Below, in pieces: positions 45,900 through 56,093 of a stretch of 64,000 nucleotides of DNA. Under the pieces are notes generated by a model. The model was not told where the DNA came from. It saw only the letters and a program-made list of their open reading frames with translations, and made no database searches. Where the stretch lies: the NCBI GenBank assembly GCA_029168955.1, contig JAPDOI010001854.1:1-64000 (forward strand). The letters are read 5' to 3'. How positions within the stretch are numbered: the first letter of the stretch is position 1; every line of letters begins with the position of its first letter. A program made the translations under genes and the position numbers. Source of the stretch: Aplectana chamaeleonis. Taxonomy: Eukaryota; Nematoda; Chromadorea; Rhabditida; Cosmocercidae.

Positions 45900-47330
45900 C
45901 ATAGAGTCCAATTATGGTCTTCGCAGCTGCCCAAAAACACATAAAAAAATTATACGCGTTTTTTAAAGTCCGGCGGCAAGGTAGGGGCTTCACCCCCCAT
46001 GAAAAGTTAAGTGTTTTGAAAAAAAAAACTCGGATTCGGTTCAGAACTTGTATGTAGGGGTAATCTTGGGTGTTGAACACGAATCTCGAGTCCGTTTGTC
46101 GGGATTCTGAGGTTTACTGTAGGTTATGGTGGGTATCATGCCATTTGGGGGCAAAGCCTACAATTATTCGAGGGTCGACAAATGGTCATTGAATTCGGAT
46201 TCATCGCCCCAAATTACCCCCGCTCAAAAATTTCGAGTAAAATCTCATATTCTGACTGAACTATCGTATACCCACCGTAATCTACCGTAATCTGTCAAAA
46301 ATCGATAAACGAACCACGGATTGGTGATCAGCGGCCCAAATAACCCACCTCGTAAGATTCAAGTCAAATCTGGAAATTTTTATAAACGCTTCAAGAGCTT
46401 TCTAATTGGTATAAATAAACGCACAACCGCAAATCCGTACAAGTCCAAATAGGTATCAGTCTGTGCGAAATTCGGAAAATGTGCCTTCACACAAAATTTG
46501 CTCAGGGGGTAGTTTTGGGAGCTGAACACGATTATGAGGTCCCTTCAGATTCTTCAAAGACTAATGCTTGTTTCGGAAGGAACAATAGGTACGGAAATCT
46601 GGCGAAAAACGCTTATAACATTTTTCAGAGAGGCATTAGGCAGCTGCGAAGTTCAAAATCGTATTCTATGCTGAAAACGGTTAGAAACGTATATTTCATC
46701 CGGAATGGCCAGGCTGACTAAAAGTAGTCCCCTTGTCAGAGAAAAGCCCCGTACCAGCACCCGAAACAATCTCTAGAAAGCCAAATCCGAAACACATTGT
46801 TTTGGAACACCCCGAAAGTTGCCTTCTGGTTACGGATGTTTTCAAAAGCTAAGAAAAAGCTCGTTTTTTGAATCTTTTGAAGCACAAGCGAGTTTTGAGC
46901 TCGGATTGTTTATGTACTGTTGCACATCTGCAACTATCAAAGCACAGTTTTTTTACTAGCAGGAAATCTGGAGCAGGACCTAATGAGGCACACTCAAATG
47001 CCACCTTCGTTTCATTAATATTCTCACACTTCGGATTCACAAGTTATTTAATCGTTGTTCAAAACGAGCCAGTGAAGCGGAATAATTCAAAGAAAAACCT
47101 GAATAGGGGACAAAAGAGAAGAATATTGCTTTCTCCCCACACAAGCGACAGGGTATTAAGCGTTTCAAAGATTGGAAAGGATGTTTGGAATTGAAAACTA
47201 CGTGGAGTCGTTCGAGCGCCACTGGTAGCGCGCTCCGTATAGAGCGCTAGAGGTATCGCGGTTTCAGAGGGTCTGTCGCGCTTCCCGTAGCGCGCCTTGC
47301 AAGTACTTGATACCAAACAGCGCTAAGATC
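45900..47330. other. No gene assembled
   Basis: AT-rich with short phrases repeated from the element at 575-1283 (CACAAAATTTGCTCAGGGGGTAGTTTTGG at 46490 resembles 770-820 inverted). A minus-strand frame at 46849-47040 has no matching partner exon. Confidence 0.35.
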
Positions 47331-47339
47331 TCCATGATA

Positions 47340-47479
47340 GCGCGTTTAGGCTATGCCAAGCGCGTTTGGGCTATGCCAGGCGCGGTTAGGCTATGTCAAG
47401 CGCGTTTGGTCAATGCCAAGCGCGCTTAGGCAATGCCAAGCGCGGTTGGGCTATGCCAAGCGCGTTTGGGCTAAGACAA
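47340..47479. repeat. 20-bp tandem repeat, 7 units
   Basis: Seven units of GCGCGTTTAGGCTATGCCAA with point changes. The flanks are rich in GCGC and AGCGCT. The units are contiguous, with no spacers. Confidence 0.85.
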
Positions 47480-47938
47480 GCGCGCGCCTGCATAGTTCTT
47501 GATTGCAGATTGCGCTATGCCGTCCCCATAGCGCGATTGCGCTAGTTTTGGCGCGCGCTACTTCAATTCTTAATGTCGCCCCAGATTACTCTAGAATTAG
47601 TCAGAGTGATACTTGACGTTGAGAATTATCCTTTTTCCTCCCGTGCTATACTTACCTTCTTCTAAACTAAGCAGGCGATGTTCTAGTTCCAGAAGTATAC
47701 CTATGTATTCTTACGAAACTTATGATTTTTCTTTCGGAAACCATGTTTGTACATGATCGCGCTGCTATTCGCTTAACAAACATCGAACTAAAATGAGTTA
47801 AGAATGGAAGCAAATCTTAATGTTTTCGAATATTTCATGTTTCCGAATGCAATGCCCTTTTTAGAGGCTGGGAAAGCGTTCACAAGTTATCACGAGAATT
47901 TCAACTACACCCAACAATTTTGATGATAACTCAGCTAC

Positions 47939-48216
47939 CTTTTGAAAACCGTGGTGTAGGCCTGTTCTTGATTGTTCCTAGGGCAAAAAAGTGAAAACAA
48001 ATCTAGAATGTTTATAGGTCTCAGACTTCTGGATTTTTCTTTCGAGAAATTATCGCCCAGATTGATGTCTGATAGGAGCTCATAATCATTAACCCCTTGT
48101 GCTTTTTTTCTTTGAAGAAAATTGATCATCACCTTCAAATCTGCTGCTATGCCTGACTGCTGCTGCCGTTTCCTCCTTTCCTTGCTGTTCACACATTTTT
48201 CTTCGACTTTTTTCAT
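47939..48216 (-). CDS. Candidate coding exon with ATG, unknown gene
   Basis: On the minus strand ATG at 48216 opens 92 codons ending at a good donor (CAAAAG then GTAGCT). The product is charged (MKKVEEKCVNSKERRKRQQQ at the start; later GVNDYELLSDINLGDNF). An AACAG acceptor lies 5 nt upstream of the ATG. Exit phase is 2, the phase at which exon 2 of gene 2 (41090-41038) is entered, so it could be an alternative first exon lacking a signal peptide. It could equally belong to another gene. I do not recognise the sequence. Confidence 0.38.
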
Positions 48217-48499
48217 AAAAACTGTTCGCAATGTGTCTCACGGTATACTAGGATGTAGATGAGGTTTTTTTTTACGGGGATGGGGTTATCTAATGTGCAT
48301 TTCCGACAGCTTCTGTGCTGAAAAAACGTGTTGAAAAACAGTACCATTTTGATCGGAATGTACAGAACCAGTTAGAGACATGGGTAACTGAAAAACAATC
48401 TCGAACTTTTGATAACCAAGAAATTTTCAAAACATCTCTCAACGGCTGCGCAAAATTAGTGAACCACGAAACCATACAAAAAATTAGTGAACCATGAAA

Positions 48500-49480
48500 C
48501 CATCCGAAAAATTGCCTTCTGGAAAGGAATACTTAGTTCAATTTAACTTCAAATTATTTTAGTGAATCCGCGAAAGAAACTTAAGGAATGTATCACTCAG
48601 TACAGACAGTTCACGTACAGCTTTATGAAAAAAAGAACCACTTTGAAGGCTCAGAAACAGCAAAACGATGAGAAACCAGGGGGAAATCAGCGTCTATAAA
48701 AAATCAACTGCTGGTGAAGAGCGATTGATTTTGCCTTCTTGGAAGACGACTAACAGCACTGTGGCAATGATCGCCACCCATTGAAGTGTTTTCCGTTGTT
48801 AAAGGCTTCTTAATGATTTTCCCTCCAAGATTTATCACATGTTAGGGGAGGTTATCACTCCAATGCCCTAATCGCAGACATTGGGGGGGGGAAATTTTCG
48901 CATGATCAGTGCAAGACTCAGAATTTCACTTAAACCTCAACGGAGATGGTCAAAAGTCGCCAGAAGAGGTCAAAGGATCGTGTCCTCTTCCCCGCGCCGC
49001 CACCACCTCGGTCATGCACGACCCATGACTTGGCTCCCTCCCTACGTGCCTCTGCAATATGCGCGCTTTTTCCACTTTCCACTCGCAGCTCGTGGCTCCC
49101 CTTTAGACCTCAGGTCCATGGCTGCGTGCCGAGGTGGGTGACATTCGGCGGCGAGCGGAGTCAACACCTCAGCACGCACACGTGCATTAGGATAGGGCGG
49201 AAACCACCTATTCCGCTTGCGATGTGAGCCACCACCTCACGCCGGGGAGGCAGCTATGAGCTCCCACCTTTAGGTGGGATTGCTACGGACCCAGGGGCGA
49301 CGACCGGCGAACCTCTATGCCGAAAACGACGGCCGGTGCCCCACATTTCAAGGGTGCCGGCCAGCGGCGAACCATGCTGCATGCGACGCACACGCAGCCA
49401 GGATATTGGCTCGCCCGCGAGCCACAAAACACGCCACGTCATCTTCAATTTGGCCGGTTGGAAAGACAATTGATAATGAT
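48500..49480. other. No gene assembled; GC-rich repeat debris
   Basis: The segment from 48950 to 49450 is GC-rich (GGCCGGTGCCCC, CCGGCCAGCGGCGAACC) and shares motifs with 62930-63110. No reading frame is supported by splice signals. Confidence 0.35.
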
Positions 49481-49524
49481 CACCAATGATCACGTCGTAA
49501 CGTGCTTATCACGTGCACAGCCGG

Positions 49525-49616
49525 TATAAAAGGCGCCTCATCTCCCTAGAGTCCTAATTCGGCATTCTAATGCCGGCCCTGAAAGGTGACTTCGAGTCAC
49601 TCTGCGAAGGCCAGCA
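49525..49616 (+). promoter_or_regulatory. TATA box with downstream conserved hairpin, copy 2
   Basis: TATAAAA at 49525; 46 bp on, TGCCGGCC (49571-49578) pairs with GGCCAGCA (49609-49616) around a GTGACT-TCG-AGTCAC hairpin. The inner hairpin differs from copy 1 in sequence but still pairs. Confidence 0.45.
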
Positions 49617-49689
49617 CATTTTTGACCGCTGAGGGGATAGGGGTATCCCCACAAGGGAGGGGATAGGGGTATCCCCACAAGGGGTGAGC

Positions 49690-49790
49690 GGTATTGTCTG
49701 TTTTCTGTTTTCTGCCCATTTTGGCCATTTTTTTCTGTTTTCTGTAAAAATAGGTAAAATTGGGCAGAAAACAGAAAAAAAAACGTGAAT
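49690..49790. repeat. TTTTCTGTTTTCTG repeat, copy 3
   Basis: Alternating TTTTCTGTTTTCTGCCCATTTTG and its inverse; same family as 31080 and 62650. Confidence 0.5.
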
Positions 49791-49912
49791 CGCGACTTGT
49801 TGCAATTTTACTCAAGAGACAAAAGGCCGAATTCATAGAAGGTAAACGCATACGTGCGACAATGGTAGACGGTTAAGAAAACCTCACCCGCATTCTCTGC
49901 AGTACTTTATGG

Positions 49913-50407
49913 TTAAAGGCACTGTTCGCGATAAACTTCATCTTCGAATTTTTCATGACGAACGCTTCTCGTGGCTCTCAGAAGCGGAACAGCGTCGAAA
50001 AAACAGGACGAAAAGCTACCCATGAGCCGCGAAACGGCTTACAAAAGTGGGCAAACCCCGCTGTTTTAGGCAAATCGGGCTCCTTTCCGCCCCTCTACGT
50101 GAACAATTGAATAGTCGAGATCGTGAGATGAGCGATGGTTTCCGATAAAAAGCCCCGTTCTTCCCTTCAATCTCAACTTCTCTGTTCACTCAGGTCAGCT
50201 CGCATACATTGGCTGCAAAAGACGGGGAAGTTACAAGCCTCGGACAACTCGTCCACCATGCTCCCTAGCTCAATTATTGAGGGACCATAACTCCATTTCC
50301 AGAAGGTCTCGTATGATTCCAGAAGCATCATTGGAATCAGAAAGGGACCGGTTTCAAGATAGGCAAAAAAACAGAAAAGCGATTTTTATCGCGAACAGTG
50401 CCTTTAA
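49913..50407. mobile_element. TTAA-type MITE with intact TTAA at both ends
   Basis: TTAAAGGCACTGTTCGCGAT on the left and ATCGCGAACAGTGCCTTTAA on the right, a perfect end pair with TTAA at each edge. Same 490-bp family as 28583. It ends 18 bp from the retrotransposon's target duplication. Confidence 0.78.
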
Positions 50408-50429
50408 CTCGTCTATATCGCTATGGTGG

Positions 50430-50563
50430 TTTATGCGGCAGATTTGTATATACCGGATAATGATAAGGTACCCTATAAAAGAGTGCCGTTACCATTGTAT
50501 GGTTCACTTTTGGAATAAACTTCCTCCACTCGAGTCGTCCAGCAGTCTACGGTATCCAGTACA
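50430..50563 (+). repeat. 5' LTR
   Basis: 134 bp, from TTTATGCGGCAG to GTATCCAGTACA, about 95% identical to the 3' LTR. A TATAAAA lies at 50474. The divergence between LTRs shows the insertion is not recent. Confidence 0.85.
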
Positions 50564-50582
50564 TGGCGACCACGGCCAACTA
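50564..50582 (+). other. Putative primer-binding site
   Basis: TGGCGACCACGGCCAAC directly follows the 5' LTR, where a TGG-initiated tRNA-complementary site is expected. The tRNA was not identified. Confidence 0.5.
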
Positions 50583-50829
50583 AGGACCTGTGGCAACATC
50601 AAGAAGACGTCAAGAAGCCTCAGCGTCATCTCTTCACACTTCCGTTTACGACGCATCTCATCATATATCCTGCTTATATACGACGTATCGGCGTATCCCG
50701 TTCCACGACATACCTCACCTATATACTACATATATAGCATAATCAAGGATATTCGTTTCCAGTTATATCTGAAGTGAGTTCTCCACCAATTTGCGTTCCA
50801 TCAATCAGAACCAGATTTCGACAACAGGA

Positions 50830-52720
50830 ATGACGGATTCAGCACAGATTCGAAGACAAATTGGAAAAGCTGCGAAACAGGTCGTGAAAAACACTGCATC
50901 CGTCAAAGAAGTCTACGAAGACTACGGATTCGACCTCGATGGAAGAACTCAAATGATCGAACTTCTTGACGAAGACCTGCCCATAATTTTGAGCGACCTC
51001 CACCTGGCACGGTCCAGACTTCAAACCCATTATCAGAAGCTCACCGAACTCAATCAAGAGTGGCAAGCCCTAACGCGCTTGGACAGCAATGAGGAGGCCG
51101 TTTTCACCACTCTCATCGACAAATATGGAGACTACAACACCCACCTGCACGAAGCAGTAGCAATCCTAGAAAACACCAACATTACCCTCCGCACACTCCG
51201 CCACGAGTCAATACGACGCCAAATTCCCATCCCATCCTCCATATCCGTTTCCTCTCATTCCACGTCCCACTTGTTCGACATCCCCTCCACATTCGACAAA
51301 GAACCAACCCCCACCCCATTCACTCAAATGAAACAAGAGATGCTGAACTTATCAGACCAACCCACCCCACAATCAAGGCAAGGAGTACTGCCCTGCAGCC
51401 GATCATCTGCACAACCCTCCCTCAACACAGCACTACCTCAAATGAACCATCATTTCGAACCTGTTCAACCGCTCTACAGTGCAGCATCATCCCAAATGCC
51501 AAACTTCGTCGACGTATCACTACTCAGCAAGATGGACTTACCATCATTCAGCGGATCAATACTCGATTTCCAAGAATTTTGGGAACGCTATTTGACTCTA
51601 ATTTGAGACAAGCCTGATATCGATGACGCAACGAAATTCTCGCTACTGAAGTCGTCACTCAGAGGAAGAGCACTTCAGTGCATCCAAGGACTCCCTATCA
51701 CTTCTGAGAACTACCACATAGCGGTCGATCTTCTCAAGACACACTTCGATGACAAAGTCACGACTCGCCATTTAGTGTACACAAAACTAGCAAATCTTTC
51801 ACAATGCGATGAGAATGGAAGGCACTTGCAAGTATTGTACGACCAGATGTTCGCATTGATACGTCAGTTCTGCACATACGAAAAGGATGATCAAGAGTAT
51901 GGATTGGGAGCGATCTTGCTAAACAAGCTACCTCGTCGTGTTAGAAGTAAGATCTACGATCGTACGTCCAATGCAACCAATCTAACTCCATCAAGATTGA
52001 TTAATCTACTAACAGACATTGTCCGAAAAGAGAATACTCTCCATGAAATGGAATTCAGAAACAATGTTCATGAAGAGAGCTATTTGTATCAGGCCGTATC
52101 GAAGCTAACTCGGACTTAACACCACTTCCAGACTGGAACAAGTGACAGTGCTGCACGTCAGAAAATGTGCCGATTTTGTCAAGCAAACGATCACAGCTCC
52201 TTTGTTTGCCAAGTTTACCCAACTCCGTCGAGCAGAACCCAAGTCGTGAAGCAAAATCGTCTATGTTATAACTGTTTATCGGACGCACATTCCACAAAAA
52301 GTGCTCCTCCAGGAAGACTTGCTCGCACTGTTCAAAACAACATCACACGTCAATCTGTCTAAGAAGTTCCGATCCAGTGATGAAAAATCCAACCACACCG
52401 GCCCATCCCATCGCACCCAGCCGTACTTCCCAGCCACCTCCACGACATCAAAACAACCCAGCCCACGTCCATTTTTCCGACCATCCTACCGACGATTCCC
52501 AACCACTCCAGCCAGCTTCGAAAGGAGCATCCTCTCCCAACCTTGCCCACGCTCCTTCATCCAACCTTTCTGTGATCGACGCAGATAAAGCAATGCCGCT
52601 CCAACCAACGACAAGTCTTAACGACGCTAATCAGCCTCAACAACTGGGAAAGCCAATGAATCCCCTGCTTATGTGTGTCGATATTACTGTATTCAATCCA
52701 ACCAACAGTGATAAGGAAGC
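50830..52720 (+). pseudogene. Gag-like region with zinc knuckles (broken)
   Basis: From ATG 50830 the frame encodes an N-terminal region with a conserved acidic/hydrophobic pattern and then the DUF1759-like block around 51530-52110, typical of BEL/Pao Gag. One in-frame TGA (51604-51606) and a TAA (52117-52119) break it. In the same frame follows a CCHC knuckle (CRFCQANDHSSFVC) and the start of a second (CYNCLSDAH). A one-base shift at an A5 run (52296-52300) moves the remaining knuckles to another frame. Described only as found; not functional. Confidence 0.75.
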
Positions 52721-52728
52721 TCACATCA

Positions 52729-53362
52729 GGCCCCGGTCAGAGTTGGTGCTATTTGCATCTGTATCCCCCGCACCCCCCAACACCCCCGCACCCCCAACAC
52801 ACCCCCGCACCCCCGCACCCCCAACACCCACCCGGTCGATACGTATGTTTAAAATGATGGAGTGAGGTTGAGAAAATCACTCGGTGCATCCAACTAGATA
52901 TGACGATGATTACGTGGCCAACAGGATTGCACCTGTTCAGAGAAATAGTGAAGGAGAGTATGGTGAAGTAACGGAGGTAGCAGTAAGGTTAGCTTTCTAG
53001 TGATACGCTATGTTTTATCATAGGCCCGCCCACCCGGTGATTTTCTCATCCGCCGTCATCCACGTATTGCATGGATATCGACCGCGTTCGGATACACCGA
53101 GTGATTTTCTCAACTTCACTCCATCATTTTAAACATACGTATCGACCGGGGTGCGGGGGTGTTGGGGGTGCGGGGGATACACCGAGTGATTTTCTTTAGC
53201 TTCACCTCACCACGTTGTTCATACGTATCTACCGGGTGGGTGTTGGGGGTGTTGGGGGGTGCGGGGGGGATACACCGAGTGATTTTTGCATCCCATTTCC
53301 AATGCATTCTGTGTGTATCGACCGGGCTGGAGACGTCGGCTCATCCAACTATGACCGAAGCC
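52729..53362. mobile_element. Harbinger-like MITE, copy 1, inserted in the protease region
   Basis: The inverted ends are GGCCCCGGTCAGAGTTGG and CCAACTATGACCGAAGCC, flanked by TCA on both sides (52726-52728, 53363-53365). The interior has inverted blocks with CATACGTATCGACCGG and G/C runs (GTGCGGGGGTGTTGGGGG). Three-base duplications of T-N-A type suggest PIF/Harbinger, although TCA is not the usual TWA. Confidence 0.75.
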
Positions 53363-53365
53363 TCA

Positions 53366-53493
53366 CAGCTCTATTAGACACCGGTGCATCACAGTCCTAC
53401 ATTTCGAATGAACTGGCCGAAGAACTGCAGCTACCTATCACAAATCCACACACGATAACAATGCACACTTTCGGGAGTGAAGCACCCATATTG
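53366..53493 (+). pseudogene. Retrotransposon aspartic protease segment
   Basis: Encodes the catalytic LLDTGAS motif at about 53373-53393 followed by QSYISNELAEEL, as in BEL/Pao DUF1758-type proteases. The MITE interrupts just upstream and the larger insertion cuts it off at about 53494. Confidence 0.75.
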
Positions 53494-54068
53494 TGGTGAG
53501 CGCGAAGCGCTCACCAGATTTGGCTTTGATTCGCCATCGCGCAACCCCCTGATCTCAGTATCAGGGTCCAGAGTGAACGTAGGAAGTCCGTTCTTTTTGC
53601 ATTTAATATACTTTAGAAAGTTGAATAACTGTTCAAAAAATGGTCTTAAATGGTTACCTGAGATTCGAGAAAAATTGTCAAAACCACGTGATTTTGGTCG
53701 AAAAAAGGGTTCATCTCCTTTTTTTCAGTTGGCGTACATGATCTTGTTGGAACACTTATCGTTGAGCTAGAAAGCTGATTTTTGGCCAGAAAGTTTGTTA
53801 TGATTGCCGTTAGCTCCTGACAAAATTTGAAGTTGGTAGCTCAATTTTTGCGGGACCTCAAAATTGAGGGTCAAGAAAGACAAAAACACGTAAACATGTT
53901 ATTATAAACCACCCGACGTTTACTCATTCGTAAAAATGATCTAATGAAATAAACACCGTCACTGATAGGCATTTGTTTAGGATTGAACGCTTCAATCAAT
54001 ACGGCGGGATCTTGGATGTATTTTTTAGAACGCCGCACGGTGTGAATCAGAAGAAATCCACAGAACGC

Positions 54069-54928
54069 CTTAGATAGTGTGCGGAACCCCAGTAGGGGTG
54101 CGCAAGACGCTGTAGAAAGTGTGCGGGACCCCAGTAGGAGTGCGCAGAACGCCGTAGAAAGTGTGTGGGACTCAAATAACAGTGCTTCGGACGCCGTAGA
54201 AAATGTGTGGGACCCAAATAACAGTGCGTAGGACGCCGTAGAAAATGTGTGGGACCCAAATAACAAAGCGTCGGACGCCGTAGAAAGTGTGTGGGACCCA
54301 AATGAGAGTGCGTAGGACGCCGTAGAAAACGTGTAAGACCCAAATAACAGTGCGTCGGACGCCGTAGAAAGTGTGTGGGACCCAAATGAGAGTGCGTCGG
54401 ACGCCGTAGAAAGTGTGCGGGACCCAAATGAGAGTGCGTAGGACGCCGTAGAAAATGTGTGGGACCCAAATGAGAGTGCGTAGGACGCCGTAGAAAATGT
54501 GTGGGACCCAAATAACAGTGCGTAGGGCGCCGTAGAAAGTGGGCGGGACCCAAATGAGAGTGCCTCGGACGCCGAAAAAAGTGTGTGGGACCCAAATGAG
54601 AGTGCGTCGGACGCCGTAGAAAGTGTGTGGGACCCAAATGAGAGTGCGTCGGACGCCGTAGAAAATGTGTGGGACCCAAATAACAGTGCGTCGGACGCCG
54701 TAGAAAGTGTGTGGGACCCAAATGAGAGTGCGTCGGACGCAGTAGAAAGTGTGTGGGACCCAAATAACAGTGCGTCGGACGCCGTAGAAAGTGTGCGGGA
54801 CCCAAATGGGTGTCCGCAGTACGCCGTAGAAAGTGTACGCGACCTAAATGAAAGTACGTTGGACGCCATAAAAACTGTGAGGTGACCAAGTGGAAGTGAG
54901 CAAGACGCCGTAGAAAGTTTGCGGGATC
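54069..54928 (+). repeat. 42-bp minisatellite, array 2
   Basis: About 20 units of GTGTGTGGGACCCAAATGAG-AGTGCGTCGGACGCCGTAGAAA (42 bp), 32 of 42 positions identical to the array 1 unit. Variants with AATAACAGTGCG alternate. Open frames of 373 and 339 codons on minus follow from the period being a multiple of three. Confidence 0.9.
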
Positions 54929-54929
54929 C

Positions 54930-55240
54930 AAATACAAGCACGCCCATGCCGATAATTTTTTCCGCAGGGCTACCGTAATCATTCTTGAACAAAACATGAT
55001 AACGAACGATAACACACGCTCATAACATGCGGGATATAAAAGGGGAGAGGAGCGGTATGCAGTCATTCACACACCGCTCTCTTCGAGAAGCCACTGGGAA
55101 GTGGCTGAGGAGGTCGAAATTGTGCAAAGATGATGGTTGGCTATAACGATGTGCTCATATCCAGGCTGACACTTGGAAAACTTCCGAAGGAGGGTTACGG
55201 TAGCCCTGCGGAAAAAAATGATCGGCATGAGCGTGCTTGT
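54930..55240 (+). promoter_or_regulatory. TATA unit with two hairpins, between inverted arms
   Basis: TATAAAA at 55035 is followed by GAGCGGT/ACCGCTC (55050-55079) and AGCCACT/AGTGGCT (55089-55106) hairpins. The arms CAAGCACGCCCATGCCGATA (54931) and their inverse (55195-55240) enclose it. Possible promoter reading into the adjacent array leftovers; function is inferred only. Confidence 0.4.
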
Positions 55241-55397
55241 GACCCAAATGGGTGTGCGCAGAGCGCCGTAGAACGCGTGCAGGACATCAGTGCGAGCGTG
55301 CTTGACGTCATAGAAGGGGGGGGGGAGGGCAGGGCATCAGTGGGTTTGCTTTGAATTAACACCAGCAGGCATAAACCATGTTAGAAAGGAAACCTTC

Positions 55398-56093
55398 AGG
55401 AAAAATAAATGAAATTCCTGGAAGTTTAGGTTCCTGGCAAAAGTAAAGATTTGGCATGGCCGTTTTTTCGAAATTTTAGAAATATACTCAGTTAAAAGGG
55501 GAAGGTGGAGAAAAATGGAAAGTTTTGAAATATTCCTGAGAACGATTTGGCGTAGAATAATTTGATTTTTAGGAAATGTAATGAAATAGTTGAAAGTATG
55601 ATTTGGCAGTCGAGTTTGAACCAACTATTTACAAGAGTTGTGCGAAACGAGAGATCGCATTGTATGAGCTTATCCGTAGAACATATCAAAGCAAAATCAC
55701 GCGTGATAAGGCAAGCAGTAAAAGCTCGTTTGTGAGCTGGAATGCCGCGATCTTCACGTATTAAGTGAAGTAAAATCAAGTGTTTGTTTCATATCGCGCG
55801 TGATTTTGCTTTGATATGTTCTACGGATAAGCTCATACAATGCGATCTCTCGTTTCGCACAACTCTTGTAAATAGTTGGTTCAAACTCGACTGCCAAATC
55901 ATACTTTCAACTATTTCATTACATTTCCTAAAAATCAAATTATTCTACGCCAAGTCGTTCTCAGGAATATTTCAAAACTTTTTCCATTTTTCTTCACCTT
56001 CCCCTTTTAACTGAGTATATTTCTAAAATTTCGAAAAAACGGCCATGCCAAATCTTTACTTTTGCCAGGAACCTCAAATTTCAGGAATTAATT
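55398..56093. repeat. Large foldback, arms ~330 bp
   Basis: The arms are nearly identical inverted copies around a short centre at 55735-55783; both contain GGTTCCTGGCAAAAGTAAAG and GCATTGTATGAGCTTATCCG. High arm identity suggests a young or gene-converted element. Confidence 0.8.

Larger units (their letters stand above)
53494..56088. mobile_element. Composite insertion in the retrotransposon
   Basis: It begins near a GGTGAGCGC-GAAGCGCTCACC palindrome and ends near GGAATTAATTCC. It contains minisatellite array 2 (54069-54928), an inverted repeat enclosing a TATA unit (54930-55240), minisatellite leftovers (55236-55315) and a large foldback with about 330-bp arms (55398-55728 and 55784-56093). 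Exact ends are uncertain. Confidence 0.6.

Noticed and set aside
45361..45966. 201-codon plus-strand frame
   Set aside because: It follows from TTCGAA-type low complexity (Phe/Arg/Lys/Ser only).
47340..47479. Possible CRISPR array
   Set aside because: Seven directly adjoining 20-bp units, no spacers.
48300..48497. Plus-strand 60-codon frame (LKKRVEKQYHFDRNVQNQLE...)
   Set aside because: Protein-like on first sight, but A-rich composition explains the Lys/Gln/Asn bias and no donor or partner exon is present.
53871..55066. Long minus-strand reading frames (373 and 339 codons) over array 2
   Set aside because: They run through a 42-bp tandem repeat in two frames at once. The period is a multiple of three and the unit has no stop in those frames, so openness is expected without coding.
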